Of a DNA stretch of 64,000 nucleotides, positions 16,304-24,012 are shown piece after piece. Every line of letters starts with the position of its first letter. The first letter of the stretch is position 1. Origin of the DNA: Bdellovibrio bacteriovorus (GTDB taxonomy: Bacteria; Bdellovibrionota; Bdellovibrionia; Bdellovibrionales; Bdellovibrionaceae). Where the stretch lies: NCBI RefSeq assembly GCF_001592755.1, contig NZ_LUKF01000002.1, forward strand, positions 160,608 to 224,607. Direction: 5' to 3'. The notes under the pieces are model-generated. The model saw only the letters and a program-made list of their open reading frames with translations. It was not told the origin of the DNA and did not search any database. The position numbers and the translations under genes are program-made.

Positions 16304-16648
16304 ATGTCGGCTGGTGATTGGAAAGAAATGTATTCTGCTGCCTCCTCAGGGAACATGGACCTGGTGCGGTACCATATTGAAAATGGCGTAAATCCTAATT
16401 ATCAACATCCCGAAATTTTAGCGACTCCGCTGGTGGCGGCAATCTGTGCAGGTCATACGGATATCGCGCTTTATCTAATAGATAACAAAGCAGATCCAAA
16501 TCTGAAATCCTTCTTTGATGATATGACGGCCGTAGAGGCCGCCCTTAGGTACAGGAATGAGACAGTGATCGAAGAACTTAAAAAACGTGGAATTCAGACA
16601 AACCCATCTTTCTTTGGTAAAATCATCAATCGTTTGTTGGCGAAGTAA
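16304..16648 (+). CDS. Ankyrin-repeat protein
   Basis: The 114 residues show about three ankyrin repeats: SAASSGNMDLVRYHIENGVNPN, then TPLVAAICAGHTDIALYLIDNKADPN, then TAVEAALRYRNETVIEELKKRG. The helix-turn-helix consensus is clear in the second repeat. No signal peptide is present, so it is probably a cytoplasmic protein-protein interaction module. A Shine-Dalgarno is not obvious before the ATG at 16304. The partner is unknown. Confidence 0.82.
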   Translation: MSAGDWKEMYSAASSGNMDLVRYHIENGVNPNYQHPEILATPLVAAICAGHTDIALYLIDNKADPNLKSFFDDMTAVEAALRYRNETVIEELKKRGIQTNPSFFGKIINRLLAK

Positions 16649-16739
16649 AAGCCGTCTCGAATACAACCGCTCACGGACCAGAACGCAGCTCACATTCATC
16701 AATTGTGACGAACACTTCACACTGTAGTCCTTAGTATAT

Positions 16740-16747
16740 GCCGATAA
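16740..16747 (+). promoter_or_regulatory. Sigma-28 (FliA)-type -10 box candidate before the fibre gene
   Basis: A perfect GCCGATAA lies seven bases before the start codon of the fibre gene at 16755, which lacks a good Shine-Dalgarno. No TAAA-like -35 is found 15 bases upstream, so support comes mainly from the octamer, its position and its recurrence upstream of genes 103 and 31690. Confidence 0.4.
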
Positions 16748-16754
16748 GTAAAGC

Positions 16755-19700
16755 ATGGAACTAAGGTACGTCACTGGTATAACCATCTCATTATTAATAT
16801 CGTTTTTATCCGCAAGCGCACTTGCAGCTCCGCCGGCTCTGACTTTTCAGGGACGCATTTTAAAAACGGACGGAACCCCCTTAGAGTATTCTAACGTCAG
16901 CTTTATTTTTCAAATCACAGATCCTTCAGGTCACTGTGTGATTTATCAAGAGCAAGTGACCGGCGTAAATATGGAGAATTCCAAAGGCATCTTTGATGTT
17001 CCCATCGGAAAAGGCGGCGTGAACTATCCTTTAAGTGGTGGCTTTACGGTTCTTGATGCTTTTAACAACGCGTCTCCTTTCACTTGCGGAGCCTGCAGTG
17101 GTTATAGTTGTACCGACAGCACAAGTACTTACAACGCTGTTCAAACAGATGGTCGATTGTTGCGTGTGCAATTTCACGACGGCACGGCTTGGCGTTTGAT
17201 TTCTCCGGACAACGTGATTCGCTCTGTGCCCTACTCTGCATTTTCTCACTCTGCAAATAAACTTGGAACCAATGTCGCTTCAGACTTTCTTTTAAAGGCA
17301 GGTCTTCCGACTTGTAATGCCGGTGAGTTTTTAACTTGGAATGGAGCAGCCCTAACTTGTGCTGCCGTCAGCGGAGCCAGTGGCGGGACCGTCACCAACG
17401 TGACTTCGACGAATTCATATCTAAATGTAGCTAACGGCACATCGACTCCGGCATTAACTTTAAACGTCGGCACGACCGCGGGCACCGTCGCGGCTGGCGA
17501 TGATTCTCGCTTTACAAATTCTCGCCCCCCGAACGGAAGCGCTGGCGGAGACCTCAGCGGAAGTTATCCGAATCCCACAGTTCAAAAAATTCAGAACACA
17601 GCCGTTGCAAGTTCGGCTCCTTCAAGCGGCCAATATTTCAAATTCGACGGAACCTCTTGGGCCGGAGCGGCCATTGCTATTAGTGATGTCAACAATCTGA
17701 CAACAACACTAGGAACGTATTTAACCATGGCGGCATTTAATTCAGCTGTCGGTTCAGGGAACTGCGCAAGTCACCAAACTCCTTATTGGAATTCCGTCAG
17801 CAGTTCTTTTCAATGTCAGGCGATCAATGTTTCCGTTGCCGGTGATATCAGCGGCAGTATTGGTGCCGTGTCCGTCAACAAAATCAAAGGCGTTGATGTC
17901 GATACGACAGGATTAACCACGGGACAAGTTCTAAAATACGATGGCACGAAATGGGCTCCGGCGAGTGATAGCAATGCTGGAGGGACCGTGACAAGTGTTA
18001 CAGCAGGAACGGGCCTTTCAGGTGGAACGATCACTACGACCGGAACTGTTTCATTGGCAAATACATCTGTGAGTGCCGGAAGCTATGGCAGTGCTACTCA
18101 AGTGGCTACTTTCACTGTCGATGCTCAGGGTCGATTGACCTCCGCCGGAAATGCAGCGATCCCGACTGCCAGCGGAACAACAACAGGTCTTTTATCTTCA
18201 ACGGATTGGACGGCTTTCAATAGTAAACTAGGTACGACTTCAAGTTTTAGCGGCGATATCTCGGGCACTTATAATTCAACAAGCGTTGATAAAATCAAAG
18301 GTCGCAGTGTGTCTGCAACGGCTCCCACATCTGCTCAGTTCCTGGTCTATGATGGTTCAACACAATATGTGCCGGTATCATTAAGTGGCGATGCGACGAT
18401 GGCCGCTAATGGCGCTATCACTTTGAAGAACACGGGCACTGCTGGCACCTACGCAAAAGTGACCACGGATGCGCAAGGAAGAGTGACCTCCGGAAGTACG
18501 CTTGCTGCTTCGGATATTCCAAATTTAGATTGGTCCAAAATCACCTCCGGTAAGCCAACGACTTTAAGTGGCTACGGCGTCACGGATGCCCTTCAAAACG
18601 CCGGGGCCACACCCAGCGTGCAAACAGGAACAGTCGCTGCTCGACCTGCAGCGGGAACAGCCGGCCGACTTTACGTTGGGTCTGATGACAACACTCTTTA
18701 TCGCGACACAGGTTCTGCGTGGGTGAAAATTGGAGATGGAACTGGAACTGCTGGAGCTTTGACGGCGGTCACGGCAAGTGCGCCATTGGCATCCAGCGGA
18801 GGTACGACTCCAAATATCACGATCGCTCAAGCTGACACGAATACAAACGGCTATTTAAGCTCTACTGATTGGAATACATTCAACAGCAAATTGGGAACAT
18901 CTTCAACATTTGCCGGAGACGTCAGCGGAACTTCAAGCACTACGAGTGTGGATCGCATCAAAGGCAAATCCGTTTCGCCAGCAGCTTATGCTGCAGGACA
19001 GACTTTGCGTTATGATGGTACAAACTGGGTCAATGCAGCTTTAGGTTTTGCAGATCTTTCGGGCAGCGTGACGACAGCACAACTTCCTGTCGTGCCCGTC
19101 TCTAAAGGCGGTACTGGCGTCAGCACTTTGACGGCAGATCGTTTGCTTGTCAGTAATGCCACGGGTTCGGCTGTAAGTGAGTTTAACTGTGCGATGGGAC
19201 AGCTTATTACTTTTGATGCTTCGGGAGTGATGGGATGTACAACTTATGCTTCCCTTCCTTTTTATGCTAACGGTGGGAACTCGTTTGGTGGTAACGCCGT
19301 TATTGGAACCAATGATGCTTACAACCTTGGGTTTGAAACTGGTGGCACGACTCGCATGACTATTCAGAATTCGAATGGATATGTTGGTATTGGAACTGCT
19401 ACTCCAACTCGCGTACTTGAATTGAACTTTAATACGACGACTTCGAATGGATTTCAGTCAACGAATACAAATACTGCCGGTTCTTCATCGATCACTCTGG
19501 CCGTAGGCACAAATCAAGTTTATCTAGGCACCTGGGGTACAACGTCCCCAGCAGGCATGGTCACTTACCTTCAATCAACGGCCACGAACACGTTTGATAT
19601 AAGTACCCATTTAGCCCAACCTATTACAATCTCCACTAACAAAAGTTCGGGCGCTGCCGCATCTGAAAGAATGCGCTTCACTTCGGCGGGACTTATCGGG

Positions 19701-20801
19701 GTCGGCACGAACAATCCGTCGGCGAATTTTCACATCGCAGGCAACTTACTCACTGGAAGCGCAACGACTCAGAAAGTAGTCAGTACGAACACGACTTCGA
19801 CGGCAACTTCAAACATCAATAGTGCAGGCTTTTACCAATACGTCGATAACAGCACCGCCAATTCTAATTCGAATCAGGTTCTTCGTGTCGAGTATATTCG
19901 AAATCCAGCGGCCACCGGTGTGCCGACTTCATTTGATGCTTTGATTACCGCGGCAAATGCAAACATCAATTCCAATGCACCTTACAACCTGCGCGGCGTA
20001 AATGTCGAAGGTCCCATCGTAGCCACCGGGGTGACGCTAAATACTTGGAGAGGCGTTTCCATTGGAGCCCCATCGGGTGCGGGAACTGTTACGAACAGAT
20101 ACGCGCTGGTCACCGATCCTGCCGCAGGATTTGTCGGGTTAGGAACTGTGACACCTCAAGCGCAGCTTCACATAACGAGTGCAAACAGTTATGCCGCTAT
20201 TATGTTAGGTAACGATGGTGGCAGTAACAATATTCATATGACCCACGAAGTGGATGGCACTTTCGCTTTGTTTAACGGCACCGTGGGCGCCGGTACGACT
20301 TTATTGTCCATTACTGCTGCGGGAAATGGCTGGCTGAAAGGGACTCTGACTCAAGCCTCGGATGTTCGACTAAAAAAAGACATTCAGACAATGCCTGAAG
20401 AATTGAATAAAATTCTTCAAATTCGCCCCGTGACTTATCACTGGAAAGAGGAAAGTCGCAGCAAAGAAAAACAAATTGGTTTCATTGCTCAAGAAGTTGA
20501 AAAAATTTATCCGGAACTTGTGCAAAACAACCGTGATGGAAATAAGTCGGTGGCTTACTCAAATTTCGTAGCTCCGATCATTAAGGCTCTTCAAGAGTTC
20601 TATGCGCAGTGGTCAAACCACAGTCAAAAGATTGATCGCGAAATAGCATCCATCCAAGAGGAAAATAGCTCCTTAAAAAGGCATGTTCAACAAACGCAGC
20701 AAGAGCTTGAGCGAGTCAAAAAAGACAATCTTCAAAAAGAAAAAGAACTGCAAGAAATGAAAGCCCGCTTAGAAAGAATCGAAAAAAGTCTTTCTAAGTA
20801 G
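16755..20801 (+). CDS. Chimeric fibre protein with C-terminal peptidase S74 chaperone
   Basis: The 1348-residue secreted protein begins with a signal peptide (about 1-25) and a conserved module PPALTFQGRIL...LEYSNVSFIFQI. A long shaft of Gly/Ser/Thr-rich repeats follows; about four copies resemble GDISG, then V-x-KIKG, then YDGTKW. The end is a peptidase S74 intramolecular chaperone: SDVRLKKDI with Ser1202 and Lys1207/1208, GFIAQEVEKIYPELV, and a terminal coiled coil. S74 domains trimerise phage tail fibres and are autocleaved at the Ser. This organisation matches the mosaic adhesive trimer (MAT) fibres reported in B. bacteriovorus. It probably forms a trimeric surface fibre for prey contact. 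A second paralogue lies at 24002-26857 on the other strand. The region between about residues 850 and 1200 may hold the tip. Confidence 0.88.
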   Translation: MELRYVTGITISLLISFLSASALAAPPALTFQGRILKTDGTPLEYSNVSFIFQITDPSGHCVIYQEQVTGVNMENSKGIFDVPIGKGGVNYPLSGGFTVLDAFNNASPFTCGACSGYSCTDSTSTYNAVQTDGRLLRVQFHDGTAWRLISPDNVIRSVPYSAFSHSANKLGTNVASDFLLKAGLPTCNAGEFLTWNGAALTCAAVSGASGGTVTNVTSTNSYLNVANGTSTPALTLNVGTTAGTVAAGDDSRFTNSRPPNGSAGGDLSGSYPNPTVQKIQNTAVASSAPSSGQYFKFDGTSWAGAAIAISDVNNLTTTLGTYLTMAAFNSAVGSGNCASHQTPYWNSVSSSFQCQAINVSVAGDISGSIGAVSVNKIKGVDVDTTGLTTGQVLKYDGTKWAPASDSNAGGTVTSVTAGTGLSGGTITTTGTVSLANTSVSAGSYGSATQVATFTVDAQGRLTSAGNAAIPTASGTTTGLLSSTDWTAFNSKLGTTSSFSGDISGTYNSTSVDKIKGRSVSATAPTSAQFLVYDGSTQYVPVSLSGDATMAANGAITLKNTGTAGTYAKVTTDAQGRVTSGSTLAASDIPNLDWSKITSGKPTTLSGYGVTDALQNAGATPSVQTGTVAARPAAGTAGRLYVGSDDNTLYRDTGSAWVKIGDGTGTAGALTAVTASAPLASSGGTTPNITIAQADTNTNGYLSSTDWNTFNSKLGTSSTFAGDVSGTSSTTSVDRIKGKSVSPAAYAAGQTLRYDGTNWVNAALGFADLSGSVTTAQLPVVPVSKGGTGVSTLTADRLLVSNATGSAVSEFNCAMGQLITFDASGVMGCTTYASLPFYANGGNSFGGNAVIGTNDAYNLGFETGGTTRMTIQNSNGYVGIGTATPTRVLELNFNTTTSNGFQSTNTNTAGSSSITLAVGTNQVYLGTWGTTSPAGMVTYLQSTATNTFDISTHLAQPITISTNKSSGAAASERMRFTSAGLIGVGTNNPSANFHIAGNLLTGSATTQKVVSTNTTSTATSNINSAGFYQYVDNSTANSNSNQVLRVEYIRNPAATGVPTSFDALITAANANINSNAPYNLRGVNVEGPIVATGVTLNTWRGVSIGAPSGAGTVTNRYALVTDPAAGFVGLGTVTPQAQLHITSANSYAAIMLGNDGGSNNIHMTHEVDGTFALFNGTVGAGTTLLSITAAGNGWLKGTLTQASDVRLKKDIQTMPEELNKILQIRPVTYHWKEESRSKEKQIGFIAQEVEKIYPELVQNNRDGNKSVAYSNFVAPIIKALQEFYAQWSNHSQKIDREIASIQEENSSLKRHVQQTQQELERVKKDNLQKEKELQEMKARLERIEKSLSK

Positions 20802-20813
20802 GCTTTTTAGGAA

Positions 20814-22481
20814 CTAAATCTTGTAAACACGCGTCTCGTAAGGACGAAGATCCACCTGCTCTAGGTTTGCATGTTCCGCGACCTGATAATTGGATAAAAG
20901 CATGTTTTTCGAATTCAAGGTCATACCGGTTTCGCTGAACTTCGCAGGTTTATCCGAGATATTGCAGATCACTAGCATCTTTGAACCTTCTAAAGTCCTC
21001 ACATAGGCATAAACTTGCGGATCTTTTTCCATCACAAGCTGATAACTTCCATATATAAAAACTTGATGTTCGCGGCGAAGCTGAATCAATTTTTTGTAGA
21101 AGTTAAAAATTGAATTCACATCTTGGCGCTGCTTTTCAACATTGATCTCTTTATAGTTCGGATTGACCTTCAGCCACGGTTTACCCGTTGTGAAGCCCGC
21201 ATTGGCTTCGGCACTCCACTGCATCGGCGTGCGCGCATTATCGCGAGAAGCGTTGGCGAGTTCACGCGTGATTTCCGCGTCGGATGCGCCCTGCTTTCTG
21301 CGGATCGCAAAATGATTTTTTGCCGAGACATCGTTGAAATCTTCAGGTCCATTGAAAACTGTATTCGTCATACCGATTTCTTGACCTTGATAGATTAGCG
21401 GAGTCCCCTGCATTAAGAAATACATCGCCGCGATAGACGTCGCACTTTCGCGCCAGTAATTTTTAGCGTCTCCCCACTTTGAAATAATACGAGGCACATC
21501 GTGGTTCTCTACAAACAAAGCATTCCATCCTTTGTTGTCTAACTCTTTCTGCCAACGTCCAAAAACCTCTTTGACCTTTAAAAGGTCAATGCGTTTTTCG
21601 GGATTTGGATCCCACAAACCAACGTGCTCAAACTGAATGACCATGTTGAATTTCTTTTGCGACTCTCCTACCCACTCGTCCGCATTTTCTGCAGAGACAC
21701 CGTTGGCTTCTGCAATCGTCATGATATCGTAGTGAGAAAACGTATTCTTACAAAGATCCGTCAGATATTCTTGGATGCCTTTGACGTTCATGTGCTTATC
21801 GTAGGAAGGCACATATTCAAGACCTTTTGGATTTGGCATATCTGCCAATCCTTCTTCTTTTTTTGCGTGGCTGATGGCATCGACGCGGAAACCATCAATG
21901 CCTTTATCCAACCACCAGCGGATCATCTTGTAAACTTCTTGGCGCATGCCTAGATTTTCCCAATTGAGATCCGGCTGCTTCGCAGAGAAAATATGCATGA
22001 AGTACTGATTGGTTAATTCATCATATTTCCAAGCAGAACCGCCGAAAATGCTTTCCCAATTGTTAGGCTCTTTGCCGTTTTTGCCATCTCTCCAGATGTA
22101 CCAATCTCTTTTGGGATTGTCTTTGGACGAACGAGACTCGATGAACCAAGGATGTTCATCACTTGTGTGATTGATGACGAGATCAATCAGAAGTTTCATT
22201 CCTCGCTTATGTACCTCGCTTAAAAGAGTGTCGAAGTCCTGCATCGTACCGAATTCAAAATGAATGTCTTGATAATCGCTGATGTCATAGCCGTTATCGT
22301 CTTGCGGGGACTTGTACATCGGACTCATCCAAATGACGTCGATGCCAAGCTCTTTCAAATAATCTAATTTTGAAATGACACCTTGGAGGTCTCCCATGCC
22401 ATCGCCGTTAGAATCCATGAAACTGCGAGGATAAACTTGATAGACGACAGATTCTTTCCACCATTTTTTGGACGGCGCCAT
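20814..22481 (-). CDS. GH13 alpha-glucosidase (oligo-1,6-glucosidase subfamily)
   Basis: The 555-residue cytoplasmic enzyme shows all GH13 signatures. These are the calcium-site-like DSNGDGMGD (residues 23-31), INHTS (region II start), GFRVDAI with nucleophile Asp201, TIAEANG with acid/base Glu258, and VENHD with Asp328. Overall order and length fit subfamily 31, which includes oligo-1,6-glucosidase and alpha-glucosidases. Ala follows the nucleophile, where Val is usual in alpha-1,6-specific enzymes, so alpha-1,4 preference is suggested. The ATG at 22481 was chosen for its AAAGGTGG site. An intrinsic terminator lies only 41 bases upstream. It may process prey glycogen or maltodextrin. Confidence 0.92.
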   Translation of the reverse strand: MAPSKKWWKESVVYQVYPRSFMDSNGDGMGDLQGVISKLDYLKELGIDVIWMSPMYKSPQDDNGYDISDYQDIHFEFGTMQDFDTLLSEVHKRGMKLLIDLVINHTSDEHPWFIESRSSKDNPKRDWYIWRDGKNGKEPNNWESIFGGSAWKYDELTNQYFMHIFSAKQPDLNWENLGMRQEVYKMIRWWLDKGIDGFRVDAISHAKKEEGLADMPNPKGLEYVPSYDKHMNVKGIQEYLTDLCKNTFSHYDIMTIAEANGVSAENADEWVGESQKKFNMVIQFEHVGLWDPNPEKRIDLLKVKEVFGRWQKELDNKGWNALFVENHDVPRIISKWGDAKNYWRESATSIAAMYFLMQGTPLIYQGQEIGMTNTVFNGPEDFNDVSAKNHFAIRRKQGASDAEITRELANASRDNARTPMQWSAEANAGFTTGKPWLKVNPNYKEINVEKQRQDVNSIFNFYKKLIQLRREHQVFIYGSYQLVMEKDPQVYAYVRTLEGSKMLVICNISDKPAKFSETGMTLNSKNMLLSNYQVAEHANLEQVDLRPYETRVYKI

Positions 22482-22521
22482 GTTCCCACCTTTTATAAAG
22501 ACCGATGGGACTGATAAGAAC

Positions 22522-22549
22522 AAAAAAGCAGCAAGGTGTCACTTGCTGC
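22522..22549 (-). terminator. Intrinsic terminator between fibrinogen-like gene and glucosidase
   Basis: On the minus strand GCAGCAAG, a six-base loop and CTTGCTGC form a perfect eight-base stem followed by TTTTTT. It ends the upstream transcript yet stands only 41 bases before the alpha-glucosidase start, leaving little room for a separate promoter. Confidence 0.85.
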
Positions 22550-22575
22550 CGTGTCTTGTCAGAGGCTTTTATACA

Positions 22576-24012
22576 TTATCTTAAGAAAAATTTGAAAGTA
22601 CAGGAGCCCTTACCATTGTAACAGACCTCGGTGGCTTTATAGGCAGGAACGACACCTTCGTTGCCAGATAAGAAGGCAATATTAAAGGCATCCGAAGAGT
22701 TGTAATTGTCATTGGCATTTTGCCCCGCACATCCTGCTGTTCGACTGGTGTGACGTAGATTCCCGGCACATTTTGTACTGTTGTAATTCCAGTTTCCACC
22801 GGCAAGGTCAATGATCGCGGCTCCACTGTTGTATTGAGGCGAAATAAACATGGCATCCGTTGTATTCACCAATGTCGAAAACTGCTCTGGATTCAAAGAA
22901 GCTTGGGTGTTCGCGACGGCGGGTTTTGCCACACTGGCAAGACTGTAGGTATTGACCATAAAATCATTCGGAGTAGAAGCCGTCACTGTTCCATTAGAAT
23001 GCGCAACGAGTGTCCAGCCACCGCCACTCGTCGTCATATCACAGTAAGCCTCGTATGCAGCGCCGGCTCCCGCACCGTCGGGGTCAATTGTATAAATACC
23101 GTCTCCCTTTGAGGCCCCGGCATTTAAGATCGCTTTGCACGATGAATACACCGTGTGCGTGTCGGTTTCCTTCATCCACAGATTTACCTCAGCCACGCCA
23201 TGGGACGCGCCCATATCCTCTGAAGCTGGAATACCTGGAGGAGTCGTTCCCCACGTTACGAAAGAACCAACCGCATAGTACCAATTACCATGATTAACCG
23301 AACCATCAATGTAGGAGGATGTACTTGCTAAACCATGGGTTCCGCCCGAGAGCTCTAAGCCTCCCCAATAGTTGGAATAGGCTTGAACGAATTCAGTCGT
23401 GTAGCCTGCGACATCCACGTCAGCGCGCGGACTCGTTGTCTGCCACCATAAGTTTTTAAAACTTTCCCCCGGCCAAGTTAAACGGAAGTGATAACGATTG
23501 GTCGGAGTTCGAAAGTAGTCCATTTGGTTTAAGATGGAATACAGTCCATTGTTCGGGTCCGAAGTATTTTTAGAGTCCGCATCTGCATTGCTCGCAAAAA
23601 ATCCTGAAGCATGCTGATGTTTGAAGACACGCGTCCAGCCCCCACCGTCGGTCGTCATGTCACAGTAAACCGGATACGGAGAAGAACCCGAAGGATCAAT
23701 GTGATAAATGCCGTCGCCTGTAGACCCACCGTTATTCAAAATATCCCAACAGGACTTACAGTTTTGAAGTGTGACACTCGGAACCGAGGCCGCACGAAAC
23801 GCGGTCCACTCTGCCGCCGTTTTGGTAGGTACGAAGTAATCTCGTGACGCGTGCGCATTCACTACTTTTTTGCAGACGTTGTGAGCATAAATAGCTTTTG
23901 TGGTTCCTCGCAAAACTTTAAAACCACTATCGACAGTATCAATTCCCATCAGGGAAAGACCTAGAACTAAAAATAAAGATGATTTTAGAAAAAGACTGAT
24001 TTTACTTGCCAT
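22576..24012 (-). CDS. Secreted protein with two fibrinogen-like modules
   Basis: The 478-residue product starts at the ATG at 24012, which overlaps the fibre gene's stop by 11 bases. A hydrophobic signal (about 4-24) is followed by two modules. Each opens with a SCWDIL or SCKAIL-type segment, then GDGIY-x-IDP and YCDMTTDGGGWT, the YCDM-GGGWT hallmark of fibrinogen-related domains. Such domains often bind sugars or acetylated ligands in a calcium-dependent way. Several cysteines in the second module (KCAGN, AGCAGQ, EVCYNGKGSC) suggest disulfides. Co-translation with a fibre gene suggests an accessory, tip or capping protein of that fibre. This is inferred. Confidence 0.82.
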   Translation of the reverse strand: MASKISLFLKSSLFLVLGLSLMGIDTVDSGFKVLRGTTKAIYAHNVCKKVVNAHASRDYFVPTKTAAEWTAFRAASVPSVTLQNCKSCWDILNNGGSTGDGIYHIDPSGSSPYPVYCDMTTDGGGWTRVFKHQHASGFFASNADADSKNTSDPNNGLYSILNQMDYFRTPTNRYHFRLTWPGESFKNLWWQTTSPRADVDVAGYTTEFVQAYSNYWGGLELSGGTHGLASTSSYIDGSVNHGNWYYAVGSFVTWGTTPPGIPASEDMGASHGVAEVNLWMKETDTHTVYSSCKAILNAGASKGDGIYTIDPDGAGAGAAYEAYCDMTTSGGGWTLVAHSNGTVTASTPNDFMVNTYSLASVAKPAVANTQASLNPEQFSTLVNTTDAMFISPQYNSGAAIIDLAGGNWNYNSTKCAGNLRHTSRTAGCAGQNANDNYNSSDAFNIAFLSGNEGVVPAYKATEVCYNGKGSCTFKFFLR

